64,000 bases of DNA from CAYSAQ01 sp964429235 (GTDB taxonomy: Bacteria; Margulisbacteria; Riflemargulisbacteria; GWF2-35-9; DYQY01). The position numbers and the translations under genes were made by a program. The stretch covers positions 14,278 through 78,277 of the forward strand of contig CAYSAQ010000008.1 in the NCBI GenBank assembly GCA_964429235.1, written 5' to 3'. The notes below the pieces were generated by a model. It was not told the DNA's origin and ran no database searches. It saw only the letters and a list, made by a program, of their open reading frames with translations. This document shows, in pieces, positions 56,311 through 64,000 of this stretch; within the stretch, counting starts at the first letter, position 1, and the number at the start of each line of letters is the position of its first letter.

Positions 56311-57945
56311 TTATTCTATAATTTTTTTTGCTTTATCTATAGCTTTACTAAAAGTGTTAAAAATATTGTTTTGATTTAAAAACATAAAAATATTATTTTT
56401 TTCAAATTCGTTTAATACTGACTTATTTACTCCAGATAAAATTATTTCGACTCCACTATTTTTTAATATTTTCAATACATCTTTCAAATTATTAACACCT
56501 GTAGAATCTACAAAAGGAACATGTCTCATACGGATTATTAAAACTTTACTTTTATTACCAAATTGTTTTATTACTTGTGTATATGCTTTTGCTGAACCAA
56601 AAAACAACGGACCGCTTATTTCATAAACATTTATTTGTTCTGGCAAATTAGAATAATCGTCAATTAAGTCCTGATCAACAACATCTATATTTTGTGTCCC
56701 AAAATCGGCCATTCTCTTCATGAACAATAATGAAGATAAGACTACCCCAACTTCAATAGCTATAATTAAATCAACAAAAACTGTCAAAATAAATGTTGAT
56801 ACTAAAATAATTACGTCAAAAAAAGATCCTCTTAGGATTGATAAAAAAGAACGCCATTCACTCATATTATAAGCAACAACTATCAATATTCCGGACAAAC
56901 AAGACATCGGAATTAATTTAGCCAATCCACCAAAAAATACTAACGATAATAACAATATAGCAGAATGGACCATGCCAGCAATAGGCGTCCGCCCACCATT
57001 TTTAACATTAGCAGCAGCTCTTGCCAATGCACCCGTTGCCGGTATTCCGCCAAACAATGGAGAAAAAATATTAGCAATTCCTTGTGCTATCAACTCAGTA
57101 TTAGATCGATGATTTGCACCAATCATACCATCGGAAACAACTGCAGAAAGAAGTGACTCGATTCCTCCCAATAAAGCAATTGCTAAAGCTGGCTTTAAAT
57201 ACAAAACAATAGAGCTCCAATGAATATGTGGAAGAGTAAAACTAAATTCTGCATGAATTTCACCATAAAAAGTCTCTATTGTTGTTACCGGTATTTGAAA
57301 CACCTTAACGATAATAGTAAATAGAAAAATTGCAATTAATGAGCCTGGGATTTTAGATTTAGAATTCTTTGTATAAGTTAGGATTAAAATCGTAGCAATA
57401 GTTATAATAATTGCGTAAGGATTAATCTTCGCAATATTTGCTAAATACACTGACCACTTACCCAAAAACTCAGCTGGAATATTTGTTATAGGCAAACCCA
57501 GTGCATCTTTAACTTGAGTTGAAGCAATCACTAATGCTATACCACTTGTAAATCCAACTATTAATGGATGCGGCAAATATTTCAATAAATCACCTAGCTT
57601 TAATAAACCAAAAATAATTAGAAAGATTCCAGCCAGAATGGTAGAAATAACTAATCCTTCATACCCATATTTTTGCAAAATTCCAAAAATAATTACTACA
57701 AATGCACCAGTTGGTCCTGCAATCTGGACTCTACTTCCACCTAACAATGAAACTATAAATCCAGCAACTATAGCGGTAATGATTCCCTTTTCAGGTGATA
57801 ATCCAGATGCAATAGCAAAAGCAATAGACATGGGTAAAGCGACAATTCCGACTACAATGCCGGCAAACAAATCTGACATTGCTTGTTTTCTAGTTATCCC
57901 TAATTTCAGTAGACTAAAAAATTTAGGATAAAAAGGTTGTTTCAT
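56311..57945 (-). CDS. SulP-family anion permease with STAS domain
   Basis: A 544-residue protein counted from ATG 57945 (MKQPFYPKFF). About a dozen membrane helices span residues 20-410, with the family landmark blocks GIVALPMSIAFAIASGLSPE, GSRVQIAGPTGAFVVI and IPATGALARAAANVKNGGRT. The C-terminal STAS domain (about 430-540) contains VDSTGVNNLKDVLKIL. SulP proteins carry sulfate, bicarbonate or dicarboxylates; the substrate cannot be told here. It is divergent from the XRE-cupin regulator gene, whose putative operator lies in the shared intergenic region, so it may be co-regulated. Confidence 0.92.
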   Translation of the reverse strand: MKQPFYPKFFSLLKLGITRKQAMSDLFAGIVVGIVALPMSIAFAIASGLSPEKGIITAIVAGFIVSLLGGSRVQIAGPTGAFVVIIFGILQKYGYEGLVISTILAGIFLIIFGLLKLGDLLKYLPHPLIVGFTSGIALVIASTQVKDALGLPITNIPAEFLGKWSVYLANIAKINPYAIIITIATILILTYTKNSKSKIPGSLIAIFLFTIIVKVFQIPVTTIETFYGEIHAEFSFTLPHIHWSSIVLYLKPALAIALLGGIESLLSAVVSDGMIGANHRSNTELIAQGIANIFSPLFGGIPATGALARAAANVKNGGRTPIAGMVHSAILLLSLVFFGGLAKLIPMSCLSGILIVVAYNMSEWRSFLSILRGSFFDVIILVSTFILTVFVDLIIAIEVGVVLSSLLFMKRMADFGTQNIDVVDQDLIDDYSNLPEQINVYEISGPLFFGSAKAYTQVIKQFGNKSKVLIIRMRHVPFVDSTGVNNLKDVLKILKNSGVEIILSGVNKSVLNEFEKNNIFMFLNQNNIFNTFSKAIDKAKKIIE

Positions 57946-58018
57946 GTTGAGGTATTTCAATACTTTAGAAAAAAAATGTCAAATGTTAAAAACTATTAAG
58001 GTTTATTTTCTTGCTTGC

Positions 58019-58040
58019 ATTTATTAAGCTATGTTTAAGT
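58019..58040 (+). promoter_or_regulatory. candidate operator, copy 1 (upstream of XRE-cupin gene)
   Basis: ATTTATTAAGCTATGTTTAA and following AGT match the sequence at 58674-58697 with one inserted base and few substitutions. It sits upstream of the regulator promoter, between the divergent SulP and XRE-cupin genes. TTAAG(T/C) occurs again at 58053-58060. Confidence 0.45.
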
Positions 58041-58073
58041 ATTTTCTTACATCTTAAGTAATATTTAATTTTA

Positions 58074-58102
58074 TTGCACAAATAATAATTATAAGGTATT
58101 AT
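58074..58102 (+). promoter_or_regulatory. promoter of XRE-cupin gene, leaderless geometry
   Basis: TTGCAC at 58074-58079, a 17-base spacer and TATTAT at 58097-58102. The start codon begins at 58109, where transcription should begin, and no Shine-Dalgarno is present. A leaderless mRNA is therefore likely. Confidence 0.5.
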
Positions 58103-58108
58103 CCAGCT

Positions 58109-58660
58109 ATGAAACTTGTAGGAATTAATATTCATAGCATTAGAAAACAACACGGATATAGTCTGCAAGAGCTTGCAGATAAAGTAGGAATCTCGTCCAG
58201 CATGATTTCCCAAATTGAAAACGGGAAAACAAGTCCTTCTTTATCAACTCTAAAAAATATTGCAAATGCCTTAGATACTACTATTGGAACCATTATTGGT
58301 GAAAATATTAAAACACCAGAAAAAATTGTTTTACGCCAACAAGATCGAAAAAAACTAAAACAAGATGAAACCGGCGTTCATATAGAACTCCTCACTTCAT
58401 CTGATCCATATAAACAAATGGAACCCTTATATTTTGTATTAGAAAAAGATGCAGTTTCAGGATTAAGTCCATACAACCATTACGGACAAGAATTTTTATT
58501 GGTGATTAAAGGAAAACTTGAAATAACACTTAATGATAATGTTCATATATTAAACAAGGGCGATAGTATGTACTTTAATTCTTATATCCCTCACTTGTTT
58601 AAGAATATAAGCAATAGTTATACAGAAGTAGTTTGGGTCGTAACCCCTCCTACTTTTTGA
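58109..58660 (+). CDS. XRE-family regulator with C-terminal cupin domain (183 aa)
   Basis: Residues about 5-60 form an XRE helix-turn-helix (IRKQHGYSLQELADKVGISS, then MISQIENGKTSPSLSTL). Residues about 110-180 form a cupin ligand domain (YNHYGQEFLLVIKGKLEITL, then NKGDSMYFNSYIPHLFKN). Regulators of this type bind a small metabolite in the cupin and control an adjacent catabolic or uptake gene set. The following three-gene cassette starts 63 bases later with its own ribosome-binding site. A sequence shared by both upstream regions suggests that it controls itself and the cassette. Confidence 0.92.
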   Translation: MKLVGINIHSIRKQHGYSLQELADKVGISSSMISQIENGKTSPSLSTLKNIANALDTTIGTIIGENIKTPEKIVLRQQDRKKLKQDETGVHIELLTSSDPYKQMEPLYFVLEKDAVSGLSPYNHYGQEFLLVIKGKLEITLNDNVHILNKGDSMYFNSYIPHLFKNISNSYTEVVWVVTPPTF

Positions 58661-58673
58661 TTTTTTTTGCACT

Positions 58674-58697
58674 ATTTATTAAGTATAGGTTAAGCGT
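58674..58697 (+). promoter_or_regulatory. candidate operator, copy 2 (upstream of pseudo-hydrolase gene)
   Basis: ATTTATTAAG-TATAGGTTAAGCGT aligns with 58019-58040. It lies in the 63-base gap between the regulator gene and the cassette, directly before the AAGGAG ribosome-binding site region. Confidence 0.45.
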
Positions 58698-58723
58698 GTT
58701 AAATAATAATTAAGGAGTCTATT

Positions 58724-59935
58724 ATGAATGAAATATTAAAATTAAAAATGCCCGGGTTAAATGAATCTATTTCAACTATGAATAAAGATATAAATCAAAT
58801 AATAAAACAATCATCAACTACTGAAGAACTAATGAAATACCTAAAGGAACAATTGCAAAATTCTAGTTTTGATGAAGTTATTGAAGATGATGTTAATAAT
58901 CTTATTGGATGCGTTTCCGGATACAACCAACAAGAATCAATTGCAGTTATTGCCAACATTGATTTATCATCAAATAAATTCGACTATACGAGTGATCGCC
59001 AACCCATTAACAAAAATGGCATTGAAGGCACTAATATTAATGCTTTAATTACAGCTTATCATACAGGATTATTATTAAAGAGAAGCATCGCTCCATTAAA
59101 TGGAAACGTATATATTTGTTTTTTACCAAGGTTTAAGAATTGTAATTTTGGAATTCAATATCTATTCGATAATTATTTAAAAGATAAGAAAATTAAAGCA
59201 GTAATTCTTTGTGAACCTACTGATTTAAAAGTTAACATTGGGAACAAAGGTCAAATGGAATATGAAATAGTTATTAATGGAAAAATCAATAATCCTATAA
59301 TCAAAAAATCAAATTTAGAAATAATGGGGTCAATGTACCCTATCATTAACGAACTTACTGAAATTTCAGGTAAACTTCCAAGTGATAGAGATTTGGGTGA
59401 ATCTAGTCTTGAAATAAAAGATTTCATGTTTTCAAATATTAATAACAATATAGACAATAATATGATGAGTATTAAAGTTGATAGAACCTATGTCCCAGAA
59501 GAACAACCTACCTCAATTCTCAAAAAAGCAAAAACACTAACACAAAAAGTATATAATTCATCACAAACAAATGTAATGACACAACTTGTAAATACAAGTA
59601 TAGAAACAAATAAAGGGAAAAAGTTGCTTACTTCTAAAAACTATAAACCATGGAAAATGGATCCATATAATGAAGTTATTCGAAGTTCATGCCAAGCATT
59701 GACTGAAAATAAAATATCAGCTGAAATAAGTCACTGGAAAAAAATAGTTACTGAAGGATCATATACTTTTGGAGAAAAAGGTATCCCAACATTAGGATAT
59801 GGAATCGGAAAAGAAGGCGAAAAAGTAAAAAATCATTCAGTTAAAATGCTTGGACAATCAATACTTGGAAAATCAACCATTATCTATAGATTAATCGGAA
59901 TGCCTACATTTGGATGGAGCGCTGATGACATCTAA
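58724..59935 (+). CDS. M20/YgeY-like protein lacking the metal ligands (403 aa)
   Basis: The ATG at 58724 has AAGGAG seven bases upstream. Family landmarks of M20 amidohydrolases, closest to the YgeY-type, are present in order: FDEVIEDDVNNLIG, AVILCEPTDLKVNIGNKGQM, IKVDRTYVPEE, and TFGEKGIPTLGYGIGKEG with NHSVK. The catalytic positions are changed. The His-x-Asp motif (normally AHxD) is ANID. The bridging Asp region reads GTNIN. The Glu-Glu pair is replaced by FLPRF. The dimer-domain His is also missing. It is therefore probably not a zinc hydrolase but could still bind its substrate. It overlaps the next gene by 11 bases. Confidence 0.8.
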   Translation: MNEILKLKMPGLNESISTMNKDINQIIKQSSTTEELMKYLKEQLQNSSFDEVIEDDVNNLIGCVSGYNQQESIAVIANIDLSSNKFDYTSDRQPINKNGIEGTNINALITAYHTGLLLKRSIAPLNGNVYICFLPRFKNCNFGIQYLFDNYLKDKKIKAVILCEPTDLKVNIGNKGQMEYEIVINGKINNPIIKKSNLEIMGSMYPIINELTEISGKLPSDRDLGESSLEIKDFMFSNINNNIDNNMMSIKVDRTYVPEEQPTSILKKAKTLTQKVYNSSQTNVMTQLVNTSIETNKGKKLLTSKNYKPWKMDPYNEVIRSSCQALTENKISAEISHWKKIVTEGSYTFGEKGIPTLGYGIGKEGEKVKNHSVKMLGQSILGKSTIIYRLIGMPTFGWSADDI

Positions 59936-61151
59936 ATTAAATGTGCAATTTCTAATTATTAATTGCGGAAGTTCTTCATTGAAATATCGAATTATTAAAA
60001 TGCCAGAAGAACTTGAACTTGCAAGTGGTGAGGCTCAACGAGTAGGACTAAAAACAGACAAACAAGCGGTTATTATTCATAATCAATATGATGAGAAATC
60101 TATACGCATAGAAACAGACATGCCCTCTCATGATATTGCGTTTGAAAAAATTCTACAATTACTAGAAACTAAAAATAAAAAAAACTCAAAAATCTATTTC
60201 GATGCATTTGCACACAGATACGTACACCCTGGAAACTTGTACAAAAAAAATATTATAGTCCGAGAACAGGATATTGAATTATTAAGTAAAACAATGTCTT
60301 ATGCTCCAATTCACAATCCAACATCATTCAAATTAATTCAACTATGTCATACTAATTACAAACAAATACCTCAATACATAGTATTTGATACTACTTTCCA
60401 TAAAACAATTCCAAATAATCAAAAAATTTATGGAATACCAGAGAAATGGACCAAAAAATATGATCTAAAAAAAGTTGGGTTTCATGGAATTTCACATCAA
60501 TATGTAATGGAAACTACATGTAATTATTTAAAAAAACCCAAAAACACACTCAAGATGATTAGTTGTCACTTAGGAACAGGTGGTGCTAGCATTTGTGCAA
60601 TAGATAAAGGAGTTTCTGTAAACTCATCTATGGGATTTACTCCTTTAGAAGGATTAATCATGAACACCCGTTGTGGTGATATCGATCTTGGAGCTGTTTT
60701 ATACTTAATGTTTCATCATGCTATTAGTACAGAAGAAATGGAGAAAATCTTAAACAAACAAAGTGGTGTCCTTAGTGTATTTGAATCTTCCTCTGATTTA
60801 AGAGATGCAATACAAAAATATAGCAATACTAAAAAAGCAAAAGAAATCGTAGATATGTATGTTCGTAGAATAAAAAAATATATTGGTTACTATATGCTTC
60901 AACTACAAAAAACAGATGTATTAATTTTCACTGATACTTTGGGAGTTGAAGAACCATTTATTAGAAAGCTGGTATGTAATAATATGGATGTTTTTAATAT
61001 TGATATTGATAATGTAAAAAATGATGAAAATAAAGAAGGTATTTTGGATATTTCCGCCAAAAATTCTCAAAGTAAAATACTCGTAATTCCTACGAATGAA
61101 GAAGTCTTGATGGCCAGAGAAGCATGGAGGATAGCATCAAAATGCAAATAA
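59925..61151 (+). CDS. acetate-kinase homologue, altered nucleotide site (408 aa)
   Basis: The start is ATG 59925 with GGAG five bases upstream, overlapping the pseudo-hydrolase end by 11 bases. The ASKHA fold of acetate kinase is clear: INCGSSSLKYR, HRYVHPG (usually HRVVHGG), APIHNP, FDTTFH, GFHGISH, MGFTPLEGL, TRCGDID and SSDLRD. The catalytic Asp, Arg and His are kept. Differences lie in the nucleotide site: HLGNG has become HLGTG and the GIGEN loop is replaced by DTLGVEE. It may phosphorylate a carboxylate other than acetate or use another donor. No pta gene is present. The partner gene that follows is a more degraded paralogue. Confidence 0.85.
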   Translation: MTSKLNVQFLIINCGSSSLKYRIIKMPEELELASGEAQRVGLKTDKQAVIIHNQYDEKSIRIETDMPSHDIAFEKILQLLETKNKKNSKIYFDAFAHRYVHPGNLYKKNIIVREQDIELLSKTMSYAPIHNPTSFKLIQLCHTNYKQIPQYIVFDTTFHKTIPNNQKIYGIPEKWTKKYDLKKVGFHGISHQYVMETTCNYLKKPKNTLKMISCHLGTGGASICAIDKGVSVNSSMGFTPLEGLIMNTRCGDIDLGAVLYLMFHHAISTEEMEKILNKQSGVLSVFESSSDLRDAIQKYSNTKKAKEIVDMYVRRIKKYIGYYMLQLQKTDVLIFTDTLGVEEPFIRKLVCNNMDVFNIDIDNVKNDENKEGILDISAKNSQSKILVIPTNEEVLMAREAWRIASKCK

Positions 61152-62245
61152 TTATTTGTCCAAACGTTAATTCATCAATCTTATATTTATATAAAGATAA
61201 TCAAATACTCAACACCCTATCCATTGATAATTATGATATAGCTAATACGCAATCACTAACTAACAAAATTTTATTATTACTAGCTGATACACATATCAAC
61301 CAAATTAAACAAGTTGGATTGTATCTACTTTTCAGTGCAGATTGCTTTGATAGTATTGAGCCCATTTCAAAAAAATCAATTGAAAAATTTATTACCTTAT
61401 TACCACATTTCCCTGAATATGTTCTCGGTGTTAGAAATATCTTATCGGCTATTAATGAAATTTGTTCCTTAGAAAATATCCCCTGTCATATTTTCACTAA
61501 TAATGGTTTTTTCAAAGGACTTCCGGATTATGAGAAAAGATATGCAATCCCTGCTGAAATTAATAAATCTTTAAAAATATCTAATATTAAAAGATGGGGA
61601 CATCACGGATTACTACATCAATATAATGCAGATATTTCTAATGGTAAAAATATTATTTCAATAGTACTTGATAAACAAACTACTATTTCAGCAATTAGAA
61701 AAGGGAAACCACTTACAATTAGTTCAGGATTTACACCATTAGAAGGAATTATCGGAGAAAAAAATTGTGGAGATGTTGATCCTGGTATTTTATTCCAAAT
61801 TTTACGAAAAGAAAAAATCTCACTTTACAAACTTAATGATATCTTAAAGAAAGAATCTGGCTTTGCAGGAATTACAGGATTTCAAGCCTCAATTCCCGAA
61901 TTAATAAAACACATGGGCGTAAATAAAAAAGTTGATTTAGCTCTAGATATTTATTATCAACACTTACTTAAATATTTAGGAGATTCAATCTCTGTTTTAG
62001 GAAAATTTGATTGTATTGTTTTTTCAGGCAAATACCAAGAAGCCCTACAATTTTTAAAATTAAAGCTTATAAAACAATTATCCTTTTGTGATATTAAGCT
62101 TAAAGCTTTACCTTGGGAAGAAAAGAATAACGGAATTGTGAAAATTACTGAAGACAACTCTTCCGTTAATATATATTCACATTCAGAATCAATTTCTACT
62201 GTTATTTCACATCAGCTTAATAAAGATGATTTTTTTCCTATTTAA
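61142..62245 (+). CDS. acetate-kinase paralogue without catalytic residues (367 aa)
   Basis: The start is put at ATG 61142 (MQIIICPNVN), aligning with the N-terminus of acetate kinases and overlapping the preceding gene by 10 bases. GGAGG lies 11 bases upstream, and an ATG at 61124 is an alternative. The fold is preserved (SGFTPLEGIIG, CGDVDPGILF, RWGHHGLLHQY, LKKESGFAGITG), but activity should be lost. NCGSSS is replaced by CPNVNSS, the HRVVHGG motif is absent and FDTxFH is FTNNGFF. The catalytic TR before SGD is KN, and the SSDxRD motif is QASIPEL. It may form a heteromer with the preceding kinase, one regulatory and one catalytic subunit. That is inference. Confidence 0.85.
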   Translation: MQIIICPNVNSSILYLYKDNQILNTLSIDNYDIANTQSLTNKILLLLADTHINQIKQVGLYLLFSADCFDSIEPISKKSIEKFITLLPHFPEYVLGVRNILSAINEICSLENIPCHIFTNNGFFKGLPDYEKRYAIPAEINKSLKISNIKRWGHHGLLHQYNADISNGKNIISIVLDKQTTISAIRKGKPLTISSGFTPLEGIIGEKNCGDVDPGILFQILRKEKISLYKLNDILKKESGFAGITGFQASIPELIKHMGVNKKVDLALDIYYQHLLKYLGDSISVLGKFDCIVFSGKYQEALQFLKLKLIKQLSFCDIKLKALPWEEKNNGIVKITEDNSSVNIYSHSESISTVISHQLNKDDFFPI

Positions 62246-62375
62246 ATTTTATGATACACATTCTAAGTTCGCGCGGAGTTGTTTCTGAACCGGCAAGCCG
62301 ATTCTCTTCCTGCTTACTTCTATAAACTAATATAGTTTTTAACTTTTTATATTTTTCTAAAATTTATTTGTTCTT

Positions 62376-62403
62376 GCTCCAAAACTTAGGTAAGTTTTGG
62401 AGC
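62376..62403. repeat. 13-base inverted repeat overlapping the tRNA fragment 3' end
   Basis: Arms GCTCCAAAACTTA and TAAGTTTTGGAGC flank GG. The right arm includes the discriminator base and CCA end of the tRNA-Gly fragment. It could be the original tRNA terminator or a recombinase-recognised inverted repeat. The stretch 62246-62375 holds no gene that I can see. Confidence 0.65.
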
Positions 62404-62448
62404 GGGAGACCGGATTCGAACCGGCGACCTTTTGCTTGGCAAGCAAAA
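62398..62448 (-). pseudogene. 3' fragment of tRNA-Gly(GCC), probable attachment site
   Basis: On the minus strand the sequence gives an anticodon arm TTTTGC-TTGCCAA-GCAAAA with anticodon GCC, then AGGTC. A T-arm with loop TTCGAAT follows, then acceptor strand CTCCCGC, U73 and an encoded CCA. The acceptor 5' strand and D-arm are missing; upstream sequence is unrelated AT-rich DNA. Such 3' halves are what integrases leave at the far end of an element inserted in a tRNA gene. By orientation the element should lie at higher coordinates, with the intact tRNA at its other end. Confidence 0.85.
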
Positions 62449-62555
62449 TCAGTATATTTTCATATTATTTCAATTTGTTAAAAGTCCTTTAATTTATTGC
62501 TCTAATTGGTGTTTATGGTTTCTGTTTTGTTTAAAGCTTTTTAATGTTTTTGATT

Positions 62556-62582
62556 AAAGTGTACCCAAAGTGTACCCAAAAA
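62556..62582. repeat. two adjacent AAAGTGTACCCA repeats
   Basis: Two copies of AAAGTGTACCCA overlap by one base. A third lies at 62634-62649. Direct repeats of this kind next to a tRNA-derived attachment site are often the arm-type binding sites of a tyrosine recombinase. Confidence 0.7.
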
Positions 62583-62633
62583 TATCATCCTGTAATCCTT
62601 TACTAATAAGCTATGTATCTATATATGTTTTTT

Positions 62634-62649
62634 AAAGTGTACCCAAAAA
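62634..62649. repeat. third AAAGTGTACCCA repeat
   Basis: AAAGTGTACCCAAAAA, the same unit as at 62556-62582, about 70 bases farther into the putative element. The remaining 62650-62813 is very AT-rich with TA-repeat hairpins and no gene visible. Confidence 0.7.
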
Positions 62650-62813
62650 CTTATTTCTCTTGTCTAACGAGGTTAGTAAAAAATACTATTTTATAGAAGT
62701 TATCCACATAAATAATCGAAACGCTTTATAACAACTATTCAGACAACTATATATATTATATATAATTATTAACTACTATATTTAGTATATAGCTATTATT
62801 AGATATATTATGA

Positions 62814-63080
62814 TTAGTGATCTTTGTCCCACAATTGCAAAGCAAACCAAGGAATAATCACATAGAAACCAGCACCTATAAATGTCGATGCTGATTTTTC
62901 AAAATCTAAAACATATAAAATAATGATATAAAATACAAAACAAATAATTACTCTTCTAATAACTTTATGTTTTGGTAATAATGTCCAAAGATAAAGACCT
63001 ATTATAAAAATAACCCATCCAGCAACAAATGCTAACGCTACCATCCCTATTTTTAAAAAGATATTGCCAATAATTTCCAT
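62814..63080 (-). CDS. small membrane protein, 88 aa
   Basis: Three hydrophobic stretches: MVALAFVAGWVIFIIGLYLW, VIICFVFYIIILYVL and FIGAGFYVIIPWFALQLW. It has no recognised family. It starts four bases after the stop of the TPR gene and is probably co-transcribed with it. It lies inside the putative integrated element. Confidence 0.6.
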   Translation of the reverse strand: MEIIGNIFLKIGMVALAFVAGWVIFIIGLYLWTLLPKHKVIRRVIICFVFYIIILYVLDFEKSASTFIGAGFYVIIPWFALQLWDKDH

Positions 63081-63084
63081 AATA

Positions 63085-63714
63085 CTAAAGCTCCATCTTT
63101 ATTCTATTCACAAGTTCATAAGCATCTGTAAAACCTAGCTTTGAAGCAACCTTTAAATCACTTAGCGCACCCTTCTTATCTCCTAAAGAGTATTTTATTG
63201 ATCCTCTGTTTGCGTAAGCGATAGCATATGAAGGTTCTATGTTTATAGATTTTGTAAAATCTTCTATTGCTCCATAGGGATCATTTAATGTATTTTTTAC
63301 AAGTCCTCTTCCATAATAAGCTTGATAATAATCTGAATTTATCTTAATACTAGATGAAAAGTCATTCATCGCTTTTTCATATTCGCCTGTCTGTGTTCTT
63401 GCAACAGCTCTTCCAAAATATGCATAATAATTCTTATTATTTAGCATAATTGCTTTAGTGTAATCTTTTATAGCCCCATTATATTCACTTAAGGCTTCTT
63501 TAGCTGATGCCCTAAAATAATACAAATCACCATCTTTAGGATTTATTGCTATAGCTTTTGAATAATATTTTATTCCACCTCTATAATCTTGCTCAGTAAC
63601 TCTTTTGTTACCTTTCTCAATATACTGGTCAACACTAGATACTGCCATACTACTACTCATAAAAACAGCTAATAAAAAACTTACTAAAAGTATCACTCTT
63701 TGTTGTTTAAACAT
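63085..63714 (-). CDS. secreted TPR protein, 209 aa
   Basis: A signal peptide (VILLVSFLLAVFMSSSMAV) is followed by five canonical TPR units of 34 residues from about residue 27 to 196, for example YYAYFGRAVARTQTGEYEKA. The C-terminus ends ASKLGFTDAYELVNRIKMEL. The TPR units are exceptionally regular. It is followed by a small membrane protein gene, and a truncated paralogue lies upstream at the right edge. A periplasmic or surface protein-binding role is likely; its partner is unknown. Confidence 0.85.
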   Translation of the reverse strand: MFKQQRVILLVSFLLAVFMSSSMAVSSVDQYIEKGNKRVTEQDYRGGIKYYSKAIAINPKDGDLYYFRASAKEALSEYNGAIKDYTKAIMLNNKNYYAYFGRAVARTQTGEYEKAMNDFSSSIKINSDYYQAYYGRGLVKNTLNDPYGAIEDFTKSINIEPSYAIAYANRGSIKYSLGDKKGALSDLKVASKLGFTDAYELVNRIKMEL

Positions 63715-63896
63715 TCGACACCACCTTGTTCTATGTATGTAACTAGATTAGCAAATTATTTTAATATATTCCACATAGGGAAAGAGCGATTAATAAAGAT
63801 GAAGTTTGAAAAATTACAAAAAATCTCTATACAGATACTAGTATTGCTCCTTAGAAAAAGCAATAAATTGCACGCCCCTTTGATAATTTGGATTGG

Positions 63897-64000
63897 CTAC
63901 ATTGAATTTTGTATTGCTTTAATTGCTCCATATGCACCGACAAACCCTAATTCGCCATATTTACTAAAATCTACTAATGCTCCTTCGTTATCTTTTAAGT
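63897..64000 (-). CDS. C-terminal end of a second TPR paralogue, partial
   Basis: The frame enters from the right edge and reads LKDNEGALVDFSKYGELGFV then GAYGAIKAIQNSM before TAG at 63897-63899. It aligns with the C-terminus of the preceding TPR gene (LGDKKGALSDLKVASKLGFT, DAYELVN). It is therefore a tandem paralogue whose start lies outside the window. Confidence 0.7.
   Translation of the reverse strand, partial: LKDNEGALVDFSKYGELGFVGAYGAIKAIQNSM

Noticed and set aside
62398..62448. Functional tRNA-Gly gene
   Set aside because: The acceptor 5' strand and D-arm are absent; upstream sequence cannot pair with the acceptor 3' strand.

Overview
The window is AT-rich bacterial chromosome from a diderm (Gram-negative-type) organism. 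It encodes an LptC/OstA-like LPS-export protein, TonB-ExbB-ExbD, a probable outer-membrane barrel, and flagellar-type proteins. Gene organisation, low GC and very large unrecognised proteins would fit a candidate phylum such as Margulisbacteria, but that placement is only an impression. No 16S rRNA or marker set is present to test it.

Layout. Positions 1-22950 (minus strand) hold four consecutive genes. They encode a GH8-type glycosidase (614 aa), a 2967-aa membrane protein, a 2258-aa helical protein with a degenerate GH8-like domain, and a giant protein that runs off the left edge with a TPR-like solenoid followed by beta-strands. This resembles, at the level of parts, a cellulose/PNAG-type exopolysaccharide synthesis and export locus, built from unusually large and divergent proteins. 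Positions 22951-27207 carry a B12-binding radical SAM protein, an orphan protein and a possible kinase-fold protein. At 27468-29849 (plus) is a sucrose synthase. Positions 29998-37666 hold tonB-exbD-exbB, a beta-barrel protein, a TPR protein, a MerR-DegV fusion, an LptC-like protein and a DUF4116-like protein. Positions 37764-45179 mix pmbA/tldD with flagellar-type genes (fliE, a FlgG-like protein with a Sec signal, a stand-alone FlhB C-terminal domain, a FliK-like protein), an atpZ/atpI-like pair and an unlisted small ribbon-helix-helix gene. Positions 45259-55948 are mostly housekeeping: TetR, rpmB, radical SAM, rluB, trpS, polysaccharide deacetylase, queE, L-serine dehydratase, pcrA, a GT9-like transferase and an unknown acidic protein. 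At 56311-57945 is a SulP permease.

Positions 58019-62245 hold the most unusual compact unit: an XRE-cupin regulator and three overlapping genes. These encode an M20/YgeY-like protein stripped of its metal ligands, an acetate-kinase homologue with altered nucleotide-binding motifs, and a second acetate-kinase homologue that has lost its catalytic residues. A shared sequence precedes both the regulator gene and the cassette and is a candidate operator.

At 62398-62448 lies the 3' part of a tRNA-Gly(GCC) gene with no 5' half, followed by three GTGTACCCA repeats. This looks like the attachment-site scar at one end of an integrated element. The element would extend rightwards and contain a small membrane protein and TPR genes.

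Several genes start at GTG or TTG. Starts were moved where a ribosome-binding site made an internal start clearly better. Family assignments come from motifs read by eye; no database search was possible.
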